Positions 1 through 11,588 of a stretch of DNA of 64,000 bases are shown here, piece by piece; positions within the stretch are counted from its first letter, which is position 1; every line of letters begins with the position of its first letter. A program made the translations under genes and the position numbers. The stretch comes from Neobacillus massiliamazoniensis. Lineage in GTDB: Bacteria > Bacillota > Bacilli > Bacillales > Cytobacillaceae. Below the pieces are notes generated by a model. It was given only the letters and a program-made list of their open reading frames with translations. It did not search any database and was not told where the DNA came from. Location of the stretch: the NCBI RefSeq assembly GCF_001048695.1, contig NZ_CVRB01000001.1, positions 1,550,001-1,614,000 of the forward strand. Reading direction: 5' to 3'.

Positions 1-479
1 TTGTGAATATCTTTCGTTCTGTTCCTTTCATTATCTTAATTGTCTTATTAATCCCATTTACGAACATTTTGTTTAAGACGATGATTGGAGAAAACGCTGC
101 TCTGCCTGCATTGATTATTGGGGCCGCCCCGTTCTATGCCAGAATGGTGGAAATCGGGCTTAGAGAAATTGATAAAGGTGTAATCGAGGCAGCTAAGTCG
201 ATGGGGGCGACGACAGGTACCATTATCTTTAAGGTCTTGCTTCCGGAATCGATGCCGGCACTTGTTTCAGGAATTACGGTTACGGCAATTGCACTTATCA
301 GTTACACGGCAATGGCGGGTGTAATTGGAGCTGGGGGCTTAGGAAACCTTGCTTATCTGCAAGGCTTCGAACAAAACCGAAATGATGTCACTTTTGTCGC
401 TACGATTATCATTTTGGTCATTGTGTTTGTGATTCAGTTTATTGGGGATGCTATTACCAAAAAATTAGATAAACGGTAA
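1..479 (+). CDS. metI: Methionine ABC transporter permease, 5' truncated
   Basis: C-terminal part, about 158 residues read in frame from base 3, of the membrane permease of the methionine ABC importer; the gene begins before the window. Hydrophobic segments alternate with a cytoplasmic EAA loop (EAAKSMGA), the docking site for the ATPase, as in MetI/MetP. It ends 14 bp before a methionine-binding lipoprotein gene, the usual metN-metI-metQ order (metNPQ in B. subtilis), so the ATPase gene should lie just outside. Bacillus operons of this type are usually controlled by a SAM riboswitch ahead of metN, which would also be outside. The family call is firm; the true start cannot be seen. Confidence 0.93.
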   Translation, partial: VNIFRSVPFIILIVLLIPFTNILFKTMIGENAALPALIIGAAPFYARMVEIGLREIDKGVIEAAKSMGATTGTIIFKVLLPESMPALVSGITVTAIALISYTAMAGVIGAGGLGNLAYLQGFEQNRNDVTFVATIIILVIVFVIQFIGDAITKKLDKR

Positions 480-493
480 AAGGAGAGGTCAAC

Positions 494-1330
494 ATGAAAA
501 AATGGATTAGTTTATGTTTAGCATTATCGCTTGCCCTTGTTTTAGGTGCTTGCGGAACGTCAACAAATACAGCAAAAGGAACCAGTGACAAAGGAGTAAC
601 AAAACTAGTGGTAGGGGCATCGAATATTCCTCACGCACAAATTTTGGAGCAGGCCAAACCAATTTTAAAGAAAAAAGGTATTGATCTCGAGATTAAAACA
701 TTCCAAGATTATGTGTTACCAAACAAAACCTTGGCATCGAAACAACTGGATGCTAACTACTTTCAAACTATCCCTTACTTAGATTTACAAAATAAACAGT
801 TTGGTTATAATTTTGTTAATGCTGGCGGTATTCATATCGAGCCAATCGGAATTTATTCCAAGAAATACAAAAAGTTAAGTGACCTTCCAGACGGCGCCCA
901 TATCATCATGAGCAACTCTGTATCTGACCATGGCCGTTTGCTAACATTACTTGAAAATTCAGGTCTAATCAAATTAAAACCAGGAATTGAAAAATCAAAA
1001 GCAACTATTCAGGATGTTGTTGACAATCCAAAGCATCTTAAATTTGATGCCAACTATGATGCAGCATTATTGCCAAAAATTTATCAAAACGGCGAAGGCG
1101 ATGCTGTGTTAATCAACTCTAACTTTGCACTTCAAGCTGGATTAAATCCAATGAAGGATGCGATTTCACTCGAAGATAAGAATTCACCATATGTAAACGT
1201 CGTTGCTGTTCGCAAAGGTGATGAAAACAAACCAGCCATCAAAACTCTTGTTGAAGTACTTCAGTCTAAAGAAATCCAAGATTGGATTATTCAACAATAC
1301 AAAGGTGCAGTCGTACCAGTTTCTAAGTAG
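494..1330 (+). CDS. metQ: Methionine-binding lipoprotein MetQ
   Basis: Substrate-binding lipoprotein of the MetNIQ importer, anchored to the outer face of the membrane (278 aa). The N-terminus is a lipoprotein signal (MKKWIS, hydrophobic stretch, lipobox LGAC with Cys20). The mature part matches the NlpA/MetQ family: LVVGASNIPHAQIL near residue 38 and the KQLDANYFQTIPYL segment near residue 83 that lines the ligand cleft. The start is ATG with AGGAGAGG 5-12 bases upstream, 14 bp after metI, so it is co-transcribed. A terminator follows at 1357. Substrate specificity (L- or D-methionine, or dipeptides) cannot be read from sequence. Confidence 0.93.
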   Translation: MKKWISLCLALSLALVLGACGTSTNTAKGTSDKGVTKLVVGASNIPHAQILEQAKPILKKKGIDLEIKTFQDYVLPNKTLASKQLDANYFQTIPYLDLQNKQFGYNFVNAGGIHIEPIGIYSKKYKKLSDLPDGAHIIMSNSVSDHGRLLTLLENSGLIKLKPGIEKSKATIQDVVDNPKHLKFDANYDAALLPKIYQNGEGDAVLINSNFALQAGLNPMKDAISLEDKNSPYVNVVAVRKGDENKPAIKTLVEVLQSKEIQDWIIQQYKGAVVPVSK

Positions 1331-1356
1331 TCTATATATATAGGTAGAAAAAGGGC

Positions 1357-1385
1357 AGTCAGCGGAACATTCGCTGGCTTTTCTT
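1357..1385 (+). terminator. Rho-independent terminator of the met operon
   Basis: An 8-bp stem (AGTCAGCG / CGCTGGCT with one G-U pair) around a 7-nt loop is followed by TTTTCTTG, 26 bp after the metQ stop. Confidence 0.8.
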
Positions 1386-1408
1386 GTTTGATAAGAAAGC
1401 ATAAATTT

Positions 1409-1569
1409 GACTTCGAGAATTGTCCAGCTTCAGGCGCCCAACGACTAGTGGACTTCGCTCTTCTCCCTACGATAAGTCAACATCGGATCGCTACGCTCTC
1501 CGTGTTTCCTTTATCTCAGTCGAAAAGCTCCAGTCCATACGTCGCTGAACGGGCGCCTTGCGCTTTTCT
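1409..1569. repeat. Family A intergenic repeat, copy A1
   Basis: Begins with the family hallmark CTTCGAGAATTGTCCAGC and ends with GGGCGCCTTGCGCTTTTCT. The ends hold complementary GGCGCC blocks, so the element can fold on itself. The same sequence is found at 33884-34283, where another repeat unit splits it. No coding potential is evident; a 63-codon open frame across it has no ribosome-binding site or recognisable product. Confidence 0.8.
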
Positions 1570-1576
1570 TTATTTT

Positions 1577-1921
1577 TAATGTGATTAAATATAAATTTGC
1601 TAGCATACTAAAAATAGCCTTCGGATAAGAGCGAATAAACTTGGCAAATGATAAAAAAAAGCGGTATTATTTTAATTGGGTGTGACAAAAATCACATGGT
1701 TCTATTTTAAAATTTTCAAGAACGTTTATTTAAATGCTATATATATCTTTTCTTATTCTCAATTGGCCAATAATTAGTGAAAATCATTTCCTTGTTATGA
1801 CTGTTTAGGAGTTGATAATACATTTCATTTGTTATAAGATTGTAATGAGAATAGATTGAGAATTGCATTTTAGGCCAACCTTGGTCTATAGGATACAATA
1901 ATGATTTACGGAGGTATAAAT
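1577..1921 (+). other. Non-coding leader upstream of the suf operon
   Basis: No gene is seen here. The region is AT-rich and holds a perfect TGTGA-N6-TCACA palindrome (1681-1696), two direct TGAGAAT repeats (about 1846-1863) and a TACAAT hexamer at 1894-1899 that could be a -10 box about 23 bp before the sufC start. No convincing -35 sits at the right spacing. The TGAGAAT pair faintly recalls Fur/PerR half-sites but is direct, not inverted, so no Fur box is claimed. Confidence 0.5.
1681..1696. promoter_or_regulatory. Fnr/Crp-type operator upstream of suf
   Basis: TGTGACAAAAATCACA matches the Fnr/Crp consensus TGTGA-N6-TCACA at all ten fixed positions. It lies 226 bp upstream of the sufC start and faces no other gene. 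Bacillus Fnr is itself an Fe-S protein, so a link to Fe-S cluster supply makes sense. The match is seen; binding is inferred. Confidence 0.55.
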
Positions 1922-2707
1922 ATGTCTGGATCAACTTTAACGGTCAAAGATTTACATGTAGAAATTGATGGGAAAGAAATTTTAAAGGGTGTTAATCTGG
2001 AAGTAAAGGGCGGCGAAATCCATGCCATCATGGGTCCAAACGGTACTGGTAAGTCAACGCTTTCTTCTGCTATCATGGGACATCCAAAATATGAGGTAAC
2101 AAGTGGCAGCATTATGTTAGATGGACAAAACGTTCTTGAAATGGAAGTGGATGAGCGTGCACGTGCCGGTCTGTTCCTTGCTATGCAATACCCTAGTGAA
2201 ATTAACGGTGTAACAAATGCCGATTTCCTACGTTCTGCTATCAATAGCCGTCGCGGTGAGGGTAATGAAATTTCCTTGATGAAATTTATCCGTAAAATGG
2301 ATGAGAAAATGGAATTCCTGGAAATGGATCTTGATATGGCACAACGTTACTTAAATGAAGGTTTCTCAGGCGGGGAGAAAAAACGTAACGAAATTCTGCA
2401 ATTAATGATGATAGAACCGAAAATTGCTATCCTCGATGAAATCGACTCAGGCCTTGATATTGACGCCTTAAAAGTGGTTTCAAAGGGAATCAATGAAATG
2501 CGCGGCGAAGATTTCGGCTGTTTAATGATTACACACTATCAACGCCTTTTAAATTATATCACTCCTGACCATGTGCATGTTATGATGCAAGGCCGTATTG
2601 TGAAGTCTGGCGGACCTGAGCTTGCACAACGCTTAGAAGCAGAAGGATATGACTGGATCAAGAAAGAACTTGGAATTGAAGATGAAACAGTTGAGCAAGA
2701 AGCGTAA
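1922..2707 (+). CDS. sufC: Fe-S assembly ATPase SufC
   Basis: Cytosolic ABC-type ATPase of the SufBCD scaffold complex (261 aa). Walker A is GPNGTGKST at residues 38-46. The signature is FSGGEKKR near residue 147, and Walker B with its catalytic Glu is IAILDEIDSGLD. There are no membrane segments, as expected, because SufC pairs with soluble SufB and SufD. The start is the ATG 5 bases after GGAGGT (1911-1916); an in-frame ATG at 1901 lies before that site and is rejected. First gene of sufC-D-S-U-B, 18 bp ahead of sufD. In B. subtilis this operon is the essential housekeeping Fe-S system. Confidence 0.97.
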   Translation: MSGSTLTVKDLHVEIDGKEILKGVNLEVKGGEIHAIMGPNGTGKSTLSSAIMGHPKYEVTSGSIMLDGQNVLEMEVDERARAGLFLAMQYPSEINGVTNADFLRSAINSRRGEGNEISLMKFIRKMDEKMEFLEMDLDMAQRYLNEGFSGGEKKRNEILQLMMIEPKIAILDEIDSGLDIDALKVVSKGINEMRGEDFGCLMITHYQRLLNYITPDHVHVMMQGRIVKSGGPELAQRLEAEGYDWIKKELGIEDETVEQEA

Positions 2708-2725
2708 GCAGTTAGGAGGATTACA

Positions 2726-5689
<2,964 letters not shown>

Positions 5690-5723
5690 CGATAAAATAC
5701 TGAAAACGTGATGTGAAGGCTAT

Positions 5724-5820
5724 TGTCTAGCTCTAGCGCCTTGTAGTCATTAGCCGCATCTACCTTGAGGGCAGGCGACGTTTTATGGATGTCGCCCTAA
5801 CCAAGGTGCTCTAGTTTTCT
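5724..5820. repeat. Family A repeat (A2) inside the suf operon
   Basis: A ~97-bp member of the intergenic family: TGTCTAGCTCTAGCGCCTTG at the left, AACCAAGGTGCTCTAGTTTTCT at the right in inverted sense, and an internal GGCGAC / GTCGCC stem. It fills the sufU-sufB gap and stops 5 bp before the sufB ribosome site. As RNA it would form a long hairpin ending in TTTTCT, so it could attenuate or process the operon message. Confidence 0.7.
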
Positions 5821-5839
5821 AAAAAGGAGGAACACGACG

Positions 5840-7237
5840 ATGGCGAAAAAAATGCCGGAAATCGGTGATTATAAATATGGTTTTGCCGATAAAGACGTTT
5901 CCATATTCCGTTCAAAGCGTGGATTGACACGTGAAATTGTTGAAGAGATTTCAAAAATGAAGAGTGAACCTCAGTGGATGCTTGATTTCCGCTTGAAATC
6001 ACTTGAGCATTTCTATAATATGCCAATGCCACAATGGGGTGGAGACTTAAGTTCATTAAACTTTGATGAAATTACTTATTATGTAAAACCATCTGAGAAA
6101 TCTGAGAAATCATGGGATGAAGTTCCAGAGGAAATTAAAGCGACCTTTGATAAGCTTGGAATTCCAGAGGCCGAGCAAAAATATCTTGCCGGGGTTTCTG
6201 CTCAATATGAGTCAGAGGTTGTTTACCACAACATGAAGGAAGACCTTGAAGAATTAGGAATCGTCTTTAAAGATACCGACTCTGCTCTTAGAGAAAATGA
6301 AGACATTTTCCGTGAGCATTGGGCAAAAGTAATTCCACCAACCGATAATAAATTTGCAGCGTTAAACTCTGCAGTTTGGTCAGGCGGCTCTTTCATTTAT
6401 GTACCACCTGGAATTAAAGTGGATACACCATTACAGGCGTATTTCCGCATTAACTCAGAAAACATGGGACAATTTGAAAGAACGTTGATCATCGTGGATG
6501 AAGGTGCCCATGTACACTACGTAGAAGGTTGTACAGCACCTGTTTATACAACCAACTCCCTACACAGTGCGGTTGTAGAAATTATTATTAAGAAAAATGC
6601 TTATTGCCGTTACACAACGATTCAAAACTGGGCAAACAACGTTTTTAACCTTGTAACAAAACGTGCTGTTTGTGAAGAAAATGCTACGATGGAATGGATT
6701 GACGGTAACATTGGTTCTAAGCTTACCATGAAATATCCTGCTGTTATTTTAAAAGGAGAAGGTGCCCGTGGTTTGACATTATCGATTGCCATTGCCGGTA
6801 AAGGTCAGCACCAGGATGCTGGAGCAAAAATGATTCATTTAGCTCCAAACACCTCTTCTACAATCGTTTCAAAATCGATTTCTAAACACGGCGGTAAAGT
6901 TACCTATCGCGGTATCGTCAAATTTGGACGCAATGCCGAAGGCGCTCGTGCCAATATCGAATGTGATACGTTAATTATGGATAATCAATCAACATCTGAT
7001 ACGATTCCATACAACGAAATCTTAAATGACAATATTTCGCTTGAACACGAAGCGAAGGTTTCCAAAGTTTCTGAAGAGCAGCTTTTCTACTTGATGAGCC
7101 GCGGTATTTCCGAGCAAGAAGCAACGGAAATGATCGTCATGGGCTTCATCGAGCCATTTACAAAAGAATTGCCAATGGAATATGCCGTTGAAATGAATCG
7201 TCTCATAAAGTTTGAGATGGAAGGTTCTATCGGTTAA
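5840..7237 (+). CDS. sufB: Fe-S assembly scaffold protein SufB
   Basis: Main scaffold subunit on which Fe-S clusters are built (465 aa, the usual length). The SufB core is complete: [10 protein letters not shown] near residue 190, [23 protein letters not shown], the [12 protein letters not shown] segment and the closing [20 protein letters not shown]. It starts with ATG 8 bases after AAAGGAGG. It is the last suf gene and is followed by a strong terminator. Distinguished from SufD by length and the CRYTTIQNW block. Confidence 0.97.
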   Translation: MAKKMPEIGDYKYGFADKDVSIFRSKRGLTREIVEEISKMKSEPQWMLDFRLKSLEHFYNMPMPQWGGDLSSLNFDEITYYVKPSEKSEKSWDEVPEEIKATFDKLGIPEAEQKYLAGVSAQYESEVVYHNMKEDLEELGIVFKDTDSALRENEDIFREHWAKVIPPTDNKFAALNSAVWSGGSFIYVPPGIKVDTPLQAYFRINSENMGQFERTLIIVDEGAHVHYVEGCTAPVYTTNSLHSAVVEIIIKKNAYCRYTTIQNWANNVFNLVTKRAVCEENATMEWIDGNIGSKLTMKYPAVILKGEGARGLTLSIAIAGKGQHQDAGAKMIHLAPNTSSTIVSKSISKHGGKVTYRGIVKFGRNAEGARANIECDTLIMDNQSTSDTIPYNEILNDNISLEHEAKVSKVSEEQLFYLMSRGISEQEATEMIVMGFIEPFTKELPMEYAVEMNRLIKFEMEGSIG

Positions 7238-7245
7238 TAAAAAAT

Positions 7246-7277
7246 CCGCTTTGCCAGAACTGGCAAGCGGTTTTTTA
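7246..7277 (+). terminator. Terminator of the suf operon
   Basis: Hairpin CCGCTTTGCCAG / CTGGCAAGCGG (11 pairs, one bulged T, 2-nt loop) followed by TTTTTTA, 9 bp after the sufB stop. Confidence 0.88.
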
Positions 7278-7321
7278 TTAGCCATACTTGATGTGTTATG
7301 ATGAAAAGGAGGTGAGTTCTA

Positions 7322-8167
7322 ATGATTTATGTTGGTGTTACCGGTTGGGGTGATCACGACAGTCTTTATTCCGGCCAAATAGCCCCACGGAATAAGCTAA
7401 AGGAATATGCAGGCCATTTTCCAGTCGTGGAAGTGGATTCGGCATTCTATGCCATCCAGCCAAAACGGAATGCTGAAAAGTGGGTCAATGAAACACCTGA
7501 TTCTTTTCAATTTGTCGTTAAAGCCTATCAAGGCATGACAGGACATTTACGAGGCGAAATACCTTTTGAAAATAAACAAGACATGTTCACAGCATTTAAA
7601 GACTCGCTTGAACCGTACATAAACGGCAATAAACTTGCCATGATTCTTTTTCAATTCCCGCCATGGTTCGCTTGTACCCGTGAAAATGTTGAGTATTTAA
7701 GATGGTGCAAAAGGAAAATGGACGATCTTCCCTGTGCCCTCGAATTTAGACATCAATCCTGGTTCTCGCCCAAGTATCATCAAGGAACACTTGACTTTAT
7801 GAAAGCTGAAAAATGGATTCACAGCATTTGTGATGAGCCGCAATCAGGCGAAGGCTCGATTCCGACTGTACTAGAAGCAGTCAATCCTGATCGCGTTCTT
7901 GTAAGGTTTCATGGTCGTAATGTTCACGGCTGGCAGAAGAAAAATGCTGAAAATTGGCGTGATGTTCGTTACTTATATAGATATAATAATACAGAGCTTC
8001 AAAAATGGGCATCATCTATTCGAAAATTAACTGAGGATTGTTCTAATGTATACCTGCTTTTTAACAATAATTCCGGCGGAGATGCAGCTGACAATGCAAA
8101 AGAGATGATGACCATTTTGGGGTTAGAATATGAAGGACTTGCCCCCCGACAGCTGGATTTATTTTAA
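7322..8167 (+). CDS. yunF: DUF72 family protein YunF
   Basis: A 281-aa cytosolic protein of the DUF72 (YecE-like) family, predicted TIM barrel, function unknown. Family features seen: the opening IYVGVTGWGDHDSLY, EVDSAFYAIQP near residue 40, FQFVVKAYQ, and the ILFQFPPWF and LEFRHQSWF strands. The ATG follows AAAAGGAGGTGA by 6 bases. In B. subtilis yunF has the same neighbours (suf and yunE/C/B). Transcribed alone between the suf terminator and yunE. Confidence 0.85.
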   Translation: MIYVGVTGWGDHDSLYSGQIAPRNKLKEYAGHFPVVEVDSAFYAIQPKRNAEKWVNETPDSFQFVVKAYQGMTGHLRGEIPFENKQDMFTAFKDSLEPYINGNKLAMILFQFPPWFACTRENVEYLRWCKRKMDDLPCALEFRHQSWFSPKYHQGTLDFMKAEKWIHSICDEPQSGEGSIPTVLEAVNPDRVLVRFHGRNVHGWQKKNAENWRDVRYLYRYNNTELQKWASSIRKLTEDCSNVYLLFNNNSGGDAADNAKEMMTILGLEYEGLAPRQLDLF

Positions 8168-8259
8168 AAGACCGTAAACAGGGCGGAGTTGTGGATAGAA
8201 GTCTCCTAATGAAAAATGTATCTTTTTTTTAAATAGTTACCATTTTAGAAGGTGAAAAC

Positions 8260-9084
8260 ATGGAATGGATAGTTTTGGTGTTAGTAGGGCTCTTTGCTAG
8301 TTCTCTAGGATCGTTGATTGGTTTAGGTGGTGGGATTATTGTAGTTCCTACTTTGCTCTATCTTGGTTCATTATCCTTGTTTGGCGGTCATATCTCGCCA
8401 CAGGTAGCGGCAGGAACATCGTTATTTACGATGATTTTTACAGGATTATCATCAACGATAGCCTATATGAAAAGAAAAACCATTGATTATAAAAGCGGGC
8501 TCATCTTTCTGATAGGGAGTGGACCAGGAGGAATTCTTGGGGCGTGGGTGACAGAAAAATTAAATTTTCACGCCTTTAATCTTTTTTTTGGCATATTCAT
8601 TATCTTGGTTTCCTTAGTATTATTGTTAAAAGATAAACTAAAACCAATTCCTTTTCGCAAAGAAAAAGGAATTGTCCGCTCCTTTACGGATAACGAAGGG
8701 AAAACCTTTGAATACGGCTTTAATCCTTATTTGGCTGTACTTATTTCTTTTATAGTTGGGTTTTTGTCTGGTATTTTTGGTGTTGGTGGCGGTTCGTTAA
8801 TGGTACCGACGATGATCCTCTTATTTTTCTTTCCACCACATGTTGCCGTAGCGACATCGATGTTTATGATTTTACCAACCTCCATTTTAGGCTCGATTAC
8901 GCATTTGGCGTTGGGAAATGTTAACTGGATGTATGCTATTGCCTTAATTCCGGGGGCCTGGATTGGGGCAAACATTGGTGTATATTTAAATTCAAAATTA
9001 AAAAGTAGAACGATTGTCATCATTTTAAGAACGATTCTAGTTATTATCGGAGTTCAGTTAATTTACGAAGGATTCAAGGGATAA
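8260..9084 (+). CDS. yunE: TauE/SafE family membrane transporter YunE
   Basis: Integral membrane protein (274 aa) with two homologous halves of about four helices. Each half starts with the family motif: GLGGGIIVVPTLL (residue ~22) and GVGGGSLMVPTMI (residue ~174). TauE/SafE proteins are proposed exporters of sulfite, sulfoacetate or other small anions; the substrate here is unknown. ATG start after GAAGGTG. It sits between yunF and yunC as in B. subtilis. The family call is strong. Confidence 0.85.
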   Translation: MEWIVLVLVGLFASSLGSLIGLGGGIIVVPTLLYLGSLSLFGGHISPQVAAGTSLFTMIFTGLSSTIAYMKRKTIDYKSGLIFLIGSGPGGILGAWVTEKLNFHAFNLFFGIFIILVSLVLLLKDKLKPIPFRKEKGIVRSFTDNEGKTFEYGFNPYLAVLISFIVGFLSGIFGVGGGSLMVPTMILLFFFPPHVAVATSMFMILPTSILGSITHLALGNVNWMYAIALIPGAWIGANIGVYLNSKLKSRTIVIILRTILVIIGVQLIYEGFKG

Positions 9085-9137
9085 GAATACACGCTTTTTC
9101 TTCCTTTTTCATAATGTGTTAAGGAGGAAAGGAGTGT

Positions 9138-9446
9138 ATGCACTTGATTGAACTATCGCCAATTGAAATCGACGGCCACATGTTTAAGGCTGTCACCGTA
9201 TTACTCCCTAAAACAACACTGCTTGTTGTGACAAGTAATAAAGGATATATTATGTGCGGTGCCCTAGATATCGGCTTATTGAATGAGAAATTAAAGGACC
9301 GTAATGTGATTGCCGGAAGAGCCGTTGGGGTAAAAACGATTGAACAGCTCCTAAATGCCCCTTTGGAGTCCGTAACATTTGAGGCAGAAAAACAAGGCAT
9401 CTATCCCGGAATGATAGGAAAAGAGGCCATGCTGAAAATGATCTAA
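9138..9446 (+). CDS. yunC: DUF1805 protein YunC
   Basis: Small cytosolic protein (102 aa) of the DUF1805/YunC family, function unknown. Conserved blocks are GYIMCGALDIGLLNEKL and IAGRAVGVKTIEQLL, ending in a PLESV segment. Start is the ATG 7 bases after the AGGAGGAAAGGAG purine block. It lies 53 bp after yunE, so both may share a transcript, and ends in its own terminator, whose stem overlaps the stop codon. Confidence 0.85.
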   Translation: MHLIELSPIEIDGHMFKAVTVLLPKTTLLVVTSNKGYIMCGALDIGLLNEKLKDRNVIAGRAVGVKTIEQLLNAPLESVTFEAEKQGIYPGMIGKEAMLKMI

Positions 9447-9476
9447 AAGCTTGCTTAAGTGGCAAGCTTTTTTTAT
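9446..9476 (+). terminator. Terminator after yunC
   Basis: Nine-base-pair stem AAAGCTTGC / GCAAGCTTT with a 7-nt loop, then TTTTTATTTT; the stem begins at the last base of the yunC stop codon. Confidence 0.85.
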
Positions 9477-9504
9477 TTTATTAGGCTAGTTCCCTTTTTC
9501 TCAG

Positions 9505-9511
9505 CATACAT
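9505..9511 (+). promoter_or_regulatory. Possible sigma-E type -10 element for yunB
   Basis: CATACAT lies 23 bp upstream of the yunB start and fits the sigma-E -10 consensus (CATACANT). The -35 region is only weakly sigma-E-like. Known mother-cell expression of yunB in B. subtilis supports it; the promoter itself is inference. Confidence 0.35.
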
Positions 9512-9533
9512 TTAGCATGAAGGGGGGATTGCC

Positions 9534-10328
9534 TTGGCAAAGTTTCGCGCACGGCTTCCAAAGAAAGGACCATTGCCGCTAAGGTATGTGCTGTTGCTAA
9601 CGTTTGTCTTTTTCCTTTTTTCAACTGCAGCAGGATTGTGGATTGTCAATAAAGGCATTGAGCCAACCTTAATGAAATATGCAGAATTAGAAACTAGAAA
9701 TGTTGCTACGCTTGTCATTAACAAGGCGATTACGAAGCGTACGACAGAAATTAGTGGAAATACCGATGCCATCATCATAGTTCCAAATGAAAATGGTGGG
9801 AAACCGATTGCGAAGCTAAATACGCCGTATATCAACCAGGTATTAGCGGAAACCACCGCCCAAATTCAAAAAAATTTAAAGGTAGCAAGAGCAGGAGATC
9901 TTGCTTCTTTAGAACAATTGACGGACGTTAAAATTGAAACGAACAATACAAATAATGAAGATGGAATTGTCTGGTATGTTCCGTTAGGTCAAGCCACACG
10001 CATTGCCTTATTCGGAAACCTAGGGCCAAGAATCCCAGTCAGATTTCATGCGATTGGGGATGTTCAACCCGATGTAAAAATAAAAACAGAGCAAGTCGGA
10101 ATCAATAATTCGTATCTGGGTGTTTCCATCGATATCTTAGTATCTATACAAATCATCACGCCATTTGCGACAAAAATTACAAATCTTAAACAAACCATTC
10201 CAGTTGGAGGGACGTATTTTCAAGGAGATGTTCCGCAGTTTTATAATACCGGCGGGGGAACATCCCCCTCGATTCAACTACCTAAAACCGGAGATTCTAC
10301 TGATACTTCCAAAAAATCTGGGCATTGA
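9534..10328 (+). CDS. yunB: Sporulation protein YunB
   Basis: Protein of 264 aa required for normal sporulation in B. subtilis, where it is made in the mother cell under sigma-E. One N-terminal membrane anchor (RYVLLLTFVFFLFS, residues ~18-32) follows a basic start. The remainder is predicted extracytoplasmic, with family blocks NKGIEPTLMKYAELE and GDVQPDVKIKTEQVG. The Ser/Thr/Pro-rich tail (last ~25 residues) is low in complexity. TTG start with AAGGGGGGA 5 bases upstream. Gene position between yunC and lytH matches B. subtilis, although about 2 kb of extra DNA now follows. Confidence 0.85.
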   Translation: MAKFRARLPKKGPLPLRYVLLLTFVFFLFSTAAGLWIVNKGIEPTLMKYAELETRNVATLVINKAITKRTTEISGNTDAIIIVPNENGGKPIAKLNTPYINQVLAETTAQIQKNLKVARAGDLASLEQLTDVKIETNNTNNEDGIVWYVPLGQATRIALFGNLGPRIPVRFHAIGDVQPDVKIKTEQVGINNSYLGVSIDILVSIQIITPFATKITNLKQTIPVGGTYFQGDVPQFYNTGGGTSPSIQLPKTGDSTDTSKKSGH

Positions 10329-10460
10329 ATAGGACTGTTGGTGGGAATAGGGAGCGATAACTTCTACTCCTTACCTAATTATATTAAGAAGGAATTTCAA
10401 TGGAAGCCGAAGAAAAGATATATATTGTTAATTTTCATGACAGAGTGAGGGGGTAACATA

Positions 10461-10922
10461 GTGAAGGTACAATTAAAACGAGTTACAAGAGAAAATTGGG
10501 AGGAAGCTCTAAAACTGAAAGTTAAGAATGAGCAAAGTAAATTTGCTCCGCCAGTAGCCGTGTCCCTTGCTAAAGTTTATATTAAACCAGATGGTGATAA
10601 TGTTGAATATATCCCTTTTGCCATCTATGACAATGAAACAATGGTTGGATTTATCATGCATGCTTACGATACAACCAATATGTATTGGATAAATGGATTT
10701 ATCATTGATGAAAGGTATCAGGGAAGAGGATACGGTAGGGCTGCATTATCTGAGGCCGTTCAATGGATAGTGAATAGATTTACACAGTGTAAAGAAATTC
10801 GTTTAGCTGTTAATAAAGATAACCCTGTAGCGCGTAAACTTTATACGAGTTTTGGCTTTCTTTTTTCAGGTGAAGTATGGGGAGAAGAAGAAGTATTTTT
10901 TCTTCCTGTCGATTATTTGTGA
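10461..10922 (+). CDS. GNAT acetyltransferase, spermidine/spermine-type
   Basis: 153-aa GCN5-related N-acetyltransferase. The acetyl-CoA loop is clear (DERYQGRGYGRAAL, Q/R-x-x-G-x-G/A, near residue 84) and a C-terminal NPVARKLYTSFGF helix-strand follows. Order and length resemble BltD/PaiA-like polyamine acetyltransferases (WINGFIIDERYQGRG), but the substrate is not certain. GTG start 7 bases after GAGGGGG. It has no counterpart in the B. subtilis yunB-lytH interval, so it belongs to a small accessory patch. Confidence 0.75.
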   Translation: MKVQLKRVTRENWEEALKLKVKNEQSKFAPPVAVSLAKVYIKPDGDNVEYIPFAIYDNETMVGFIMHAYDTTNMYWINGFIIDERYQGRGYGRAALSEAVQWIVNRFTQCKEIRLAVNKDNPVARKLYTSFGFLFSGEVWGEEEVFFLPVDYL

Positions 10923-11031
10923 TTTTTATTAAGCAGATAGGTTGGCTTTTTCTTATTGCTAAAGTAAGTAGGATAGCCCTTGTAGCCTGTCGAAAGTATT
11001 GAATGTACTGATTGAAGAAAGGAACGGAGAT

Positions 11032-11430
11032 ATGGAGATTATATATGAATTTGTTGAAAAGCTTAGTGCTTCAGAAGTTGCGGATGTCTTTAAAAAGTCA
11101 GGGATTACACGACCAGTAGATGATTTAGAACGGATACAACGGATGATCGATCATGCCGACATTATTGTAACGGCGAGAAAAAATGGTCAACTTGTTGGCA
11201 TAGCAAGGGCCATAACAGATTACTCATATTGCTGTTATTTATCAGACCTTGCTGTGGATGCTGAATATCAACGTTTGGGAATTGGAAAAGAGCTCATTCG
11301 CATTATTCAAGAAAAAATTGGTGAAGAGGTTTCATTGGTATTGGTTGCAGCCCAAAATGCCATTGAGTATTATCCTCGAGTTGGATTTGATAAGCTGGAT
11401 AATGCATTTTCAATTAGGCGTAAATGCTAA
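11032..11430 (+). CDS. GNAT family acetyltransferase
   Basis: Compact 132-aa GNAT protein. The acetyl-CoA pyrophosphate loop is YQRLGIGKELI near residue 77, preceded by the LSDLAVDAEYQ strand; the end has the usual NAIEYYPRVGFDKL block. The start chosen is ATG 11032 behind AAAGGAACGGAG; an in-frame TTG 33 bp upstream is less likely. Substrate unknown. Second acetyltransferase of the accessory patch, separated from the first by about 110 bp. Confidence 0.75.
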   Translation: MEIIYEFVEKLSASEVADVFKKSGITRPVDDLERIQRMIDHADIIVTARKNGQLVGIARAITDYSYCCYLSDLAVDAEYQRLGIGKELIRIIQEKIGEEVSLVLVAAQNAIEYYPRVGFDKLDNAFSIRRKC

Positions 11431-11471
11431 AAAGGTTCTTGCATCGGGATGCAGGTTGATTGAATAAGACG

Positions 11472-11530
11472 AAAAAAACGCTTGGTACTTCCTAACGGGT
11501 TTACTTTAGAGGTGCAAACAAGTAAAACAC
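11472..11530. repeat. Left arm of ~58-bp inverted repeat
   Basis: Imperfect inverted copy of 12505-12569. The core CCTAACGGGTTTACTTT is identical in both arms, and similarity extends outward to AAAAAAACGCTT and inward to AAAACAC. The arms bound a ~1.1-kb segment with a small membrane-protein gene and a family B element. No transposase is present. Confidence 0.75.
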
Positions 11531-11588
11531 AAGCGAAAACGCTTTGGAATTCACAGTTGAATTCTAATTCGTTTTTTGCTTTTTTTTA
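11531..11588 (+). terminator. Terminator-like nested hairpin downstream of GNAT gene
   Basis: AAGC-AAAACG and GAATTC arms pair with downstream GAATTC, CGTTTT and GCTT, followed by an eight-T run at 11581-11588. Confidence 0.55.

Noticed and set aside
1845..1865. Two TGAGAAT sequences upstream of sufC as a Fur or PerR box.
   Set aside because: They are direct rather than inverted repeats and do not fit the 7-1-7 Fur/PerR consensus.
10400..10456. An 18-codon frame (MEAEEKIYIVNFHDRVRG) just before the first acetyltransferase gene.
   Set aside because: Too short to judge; it has a weak AAGGAA site and its end overlaps the next ribosome site. It may be a gene remnant or chance.
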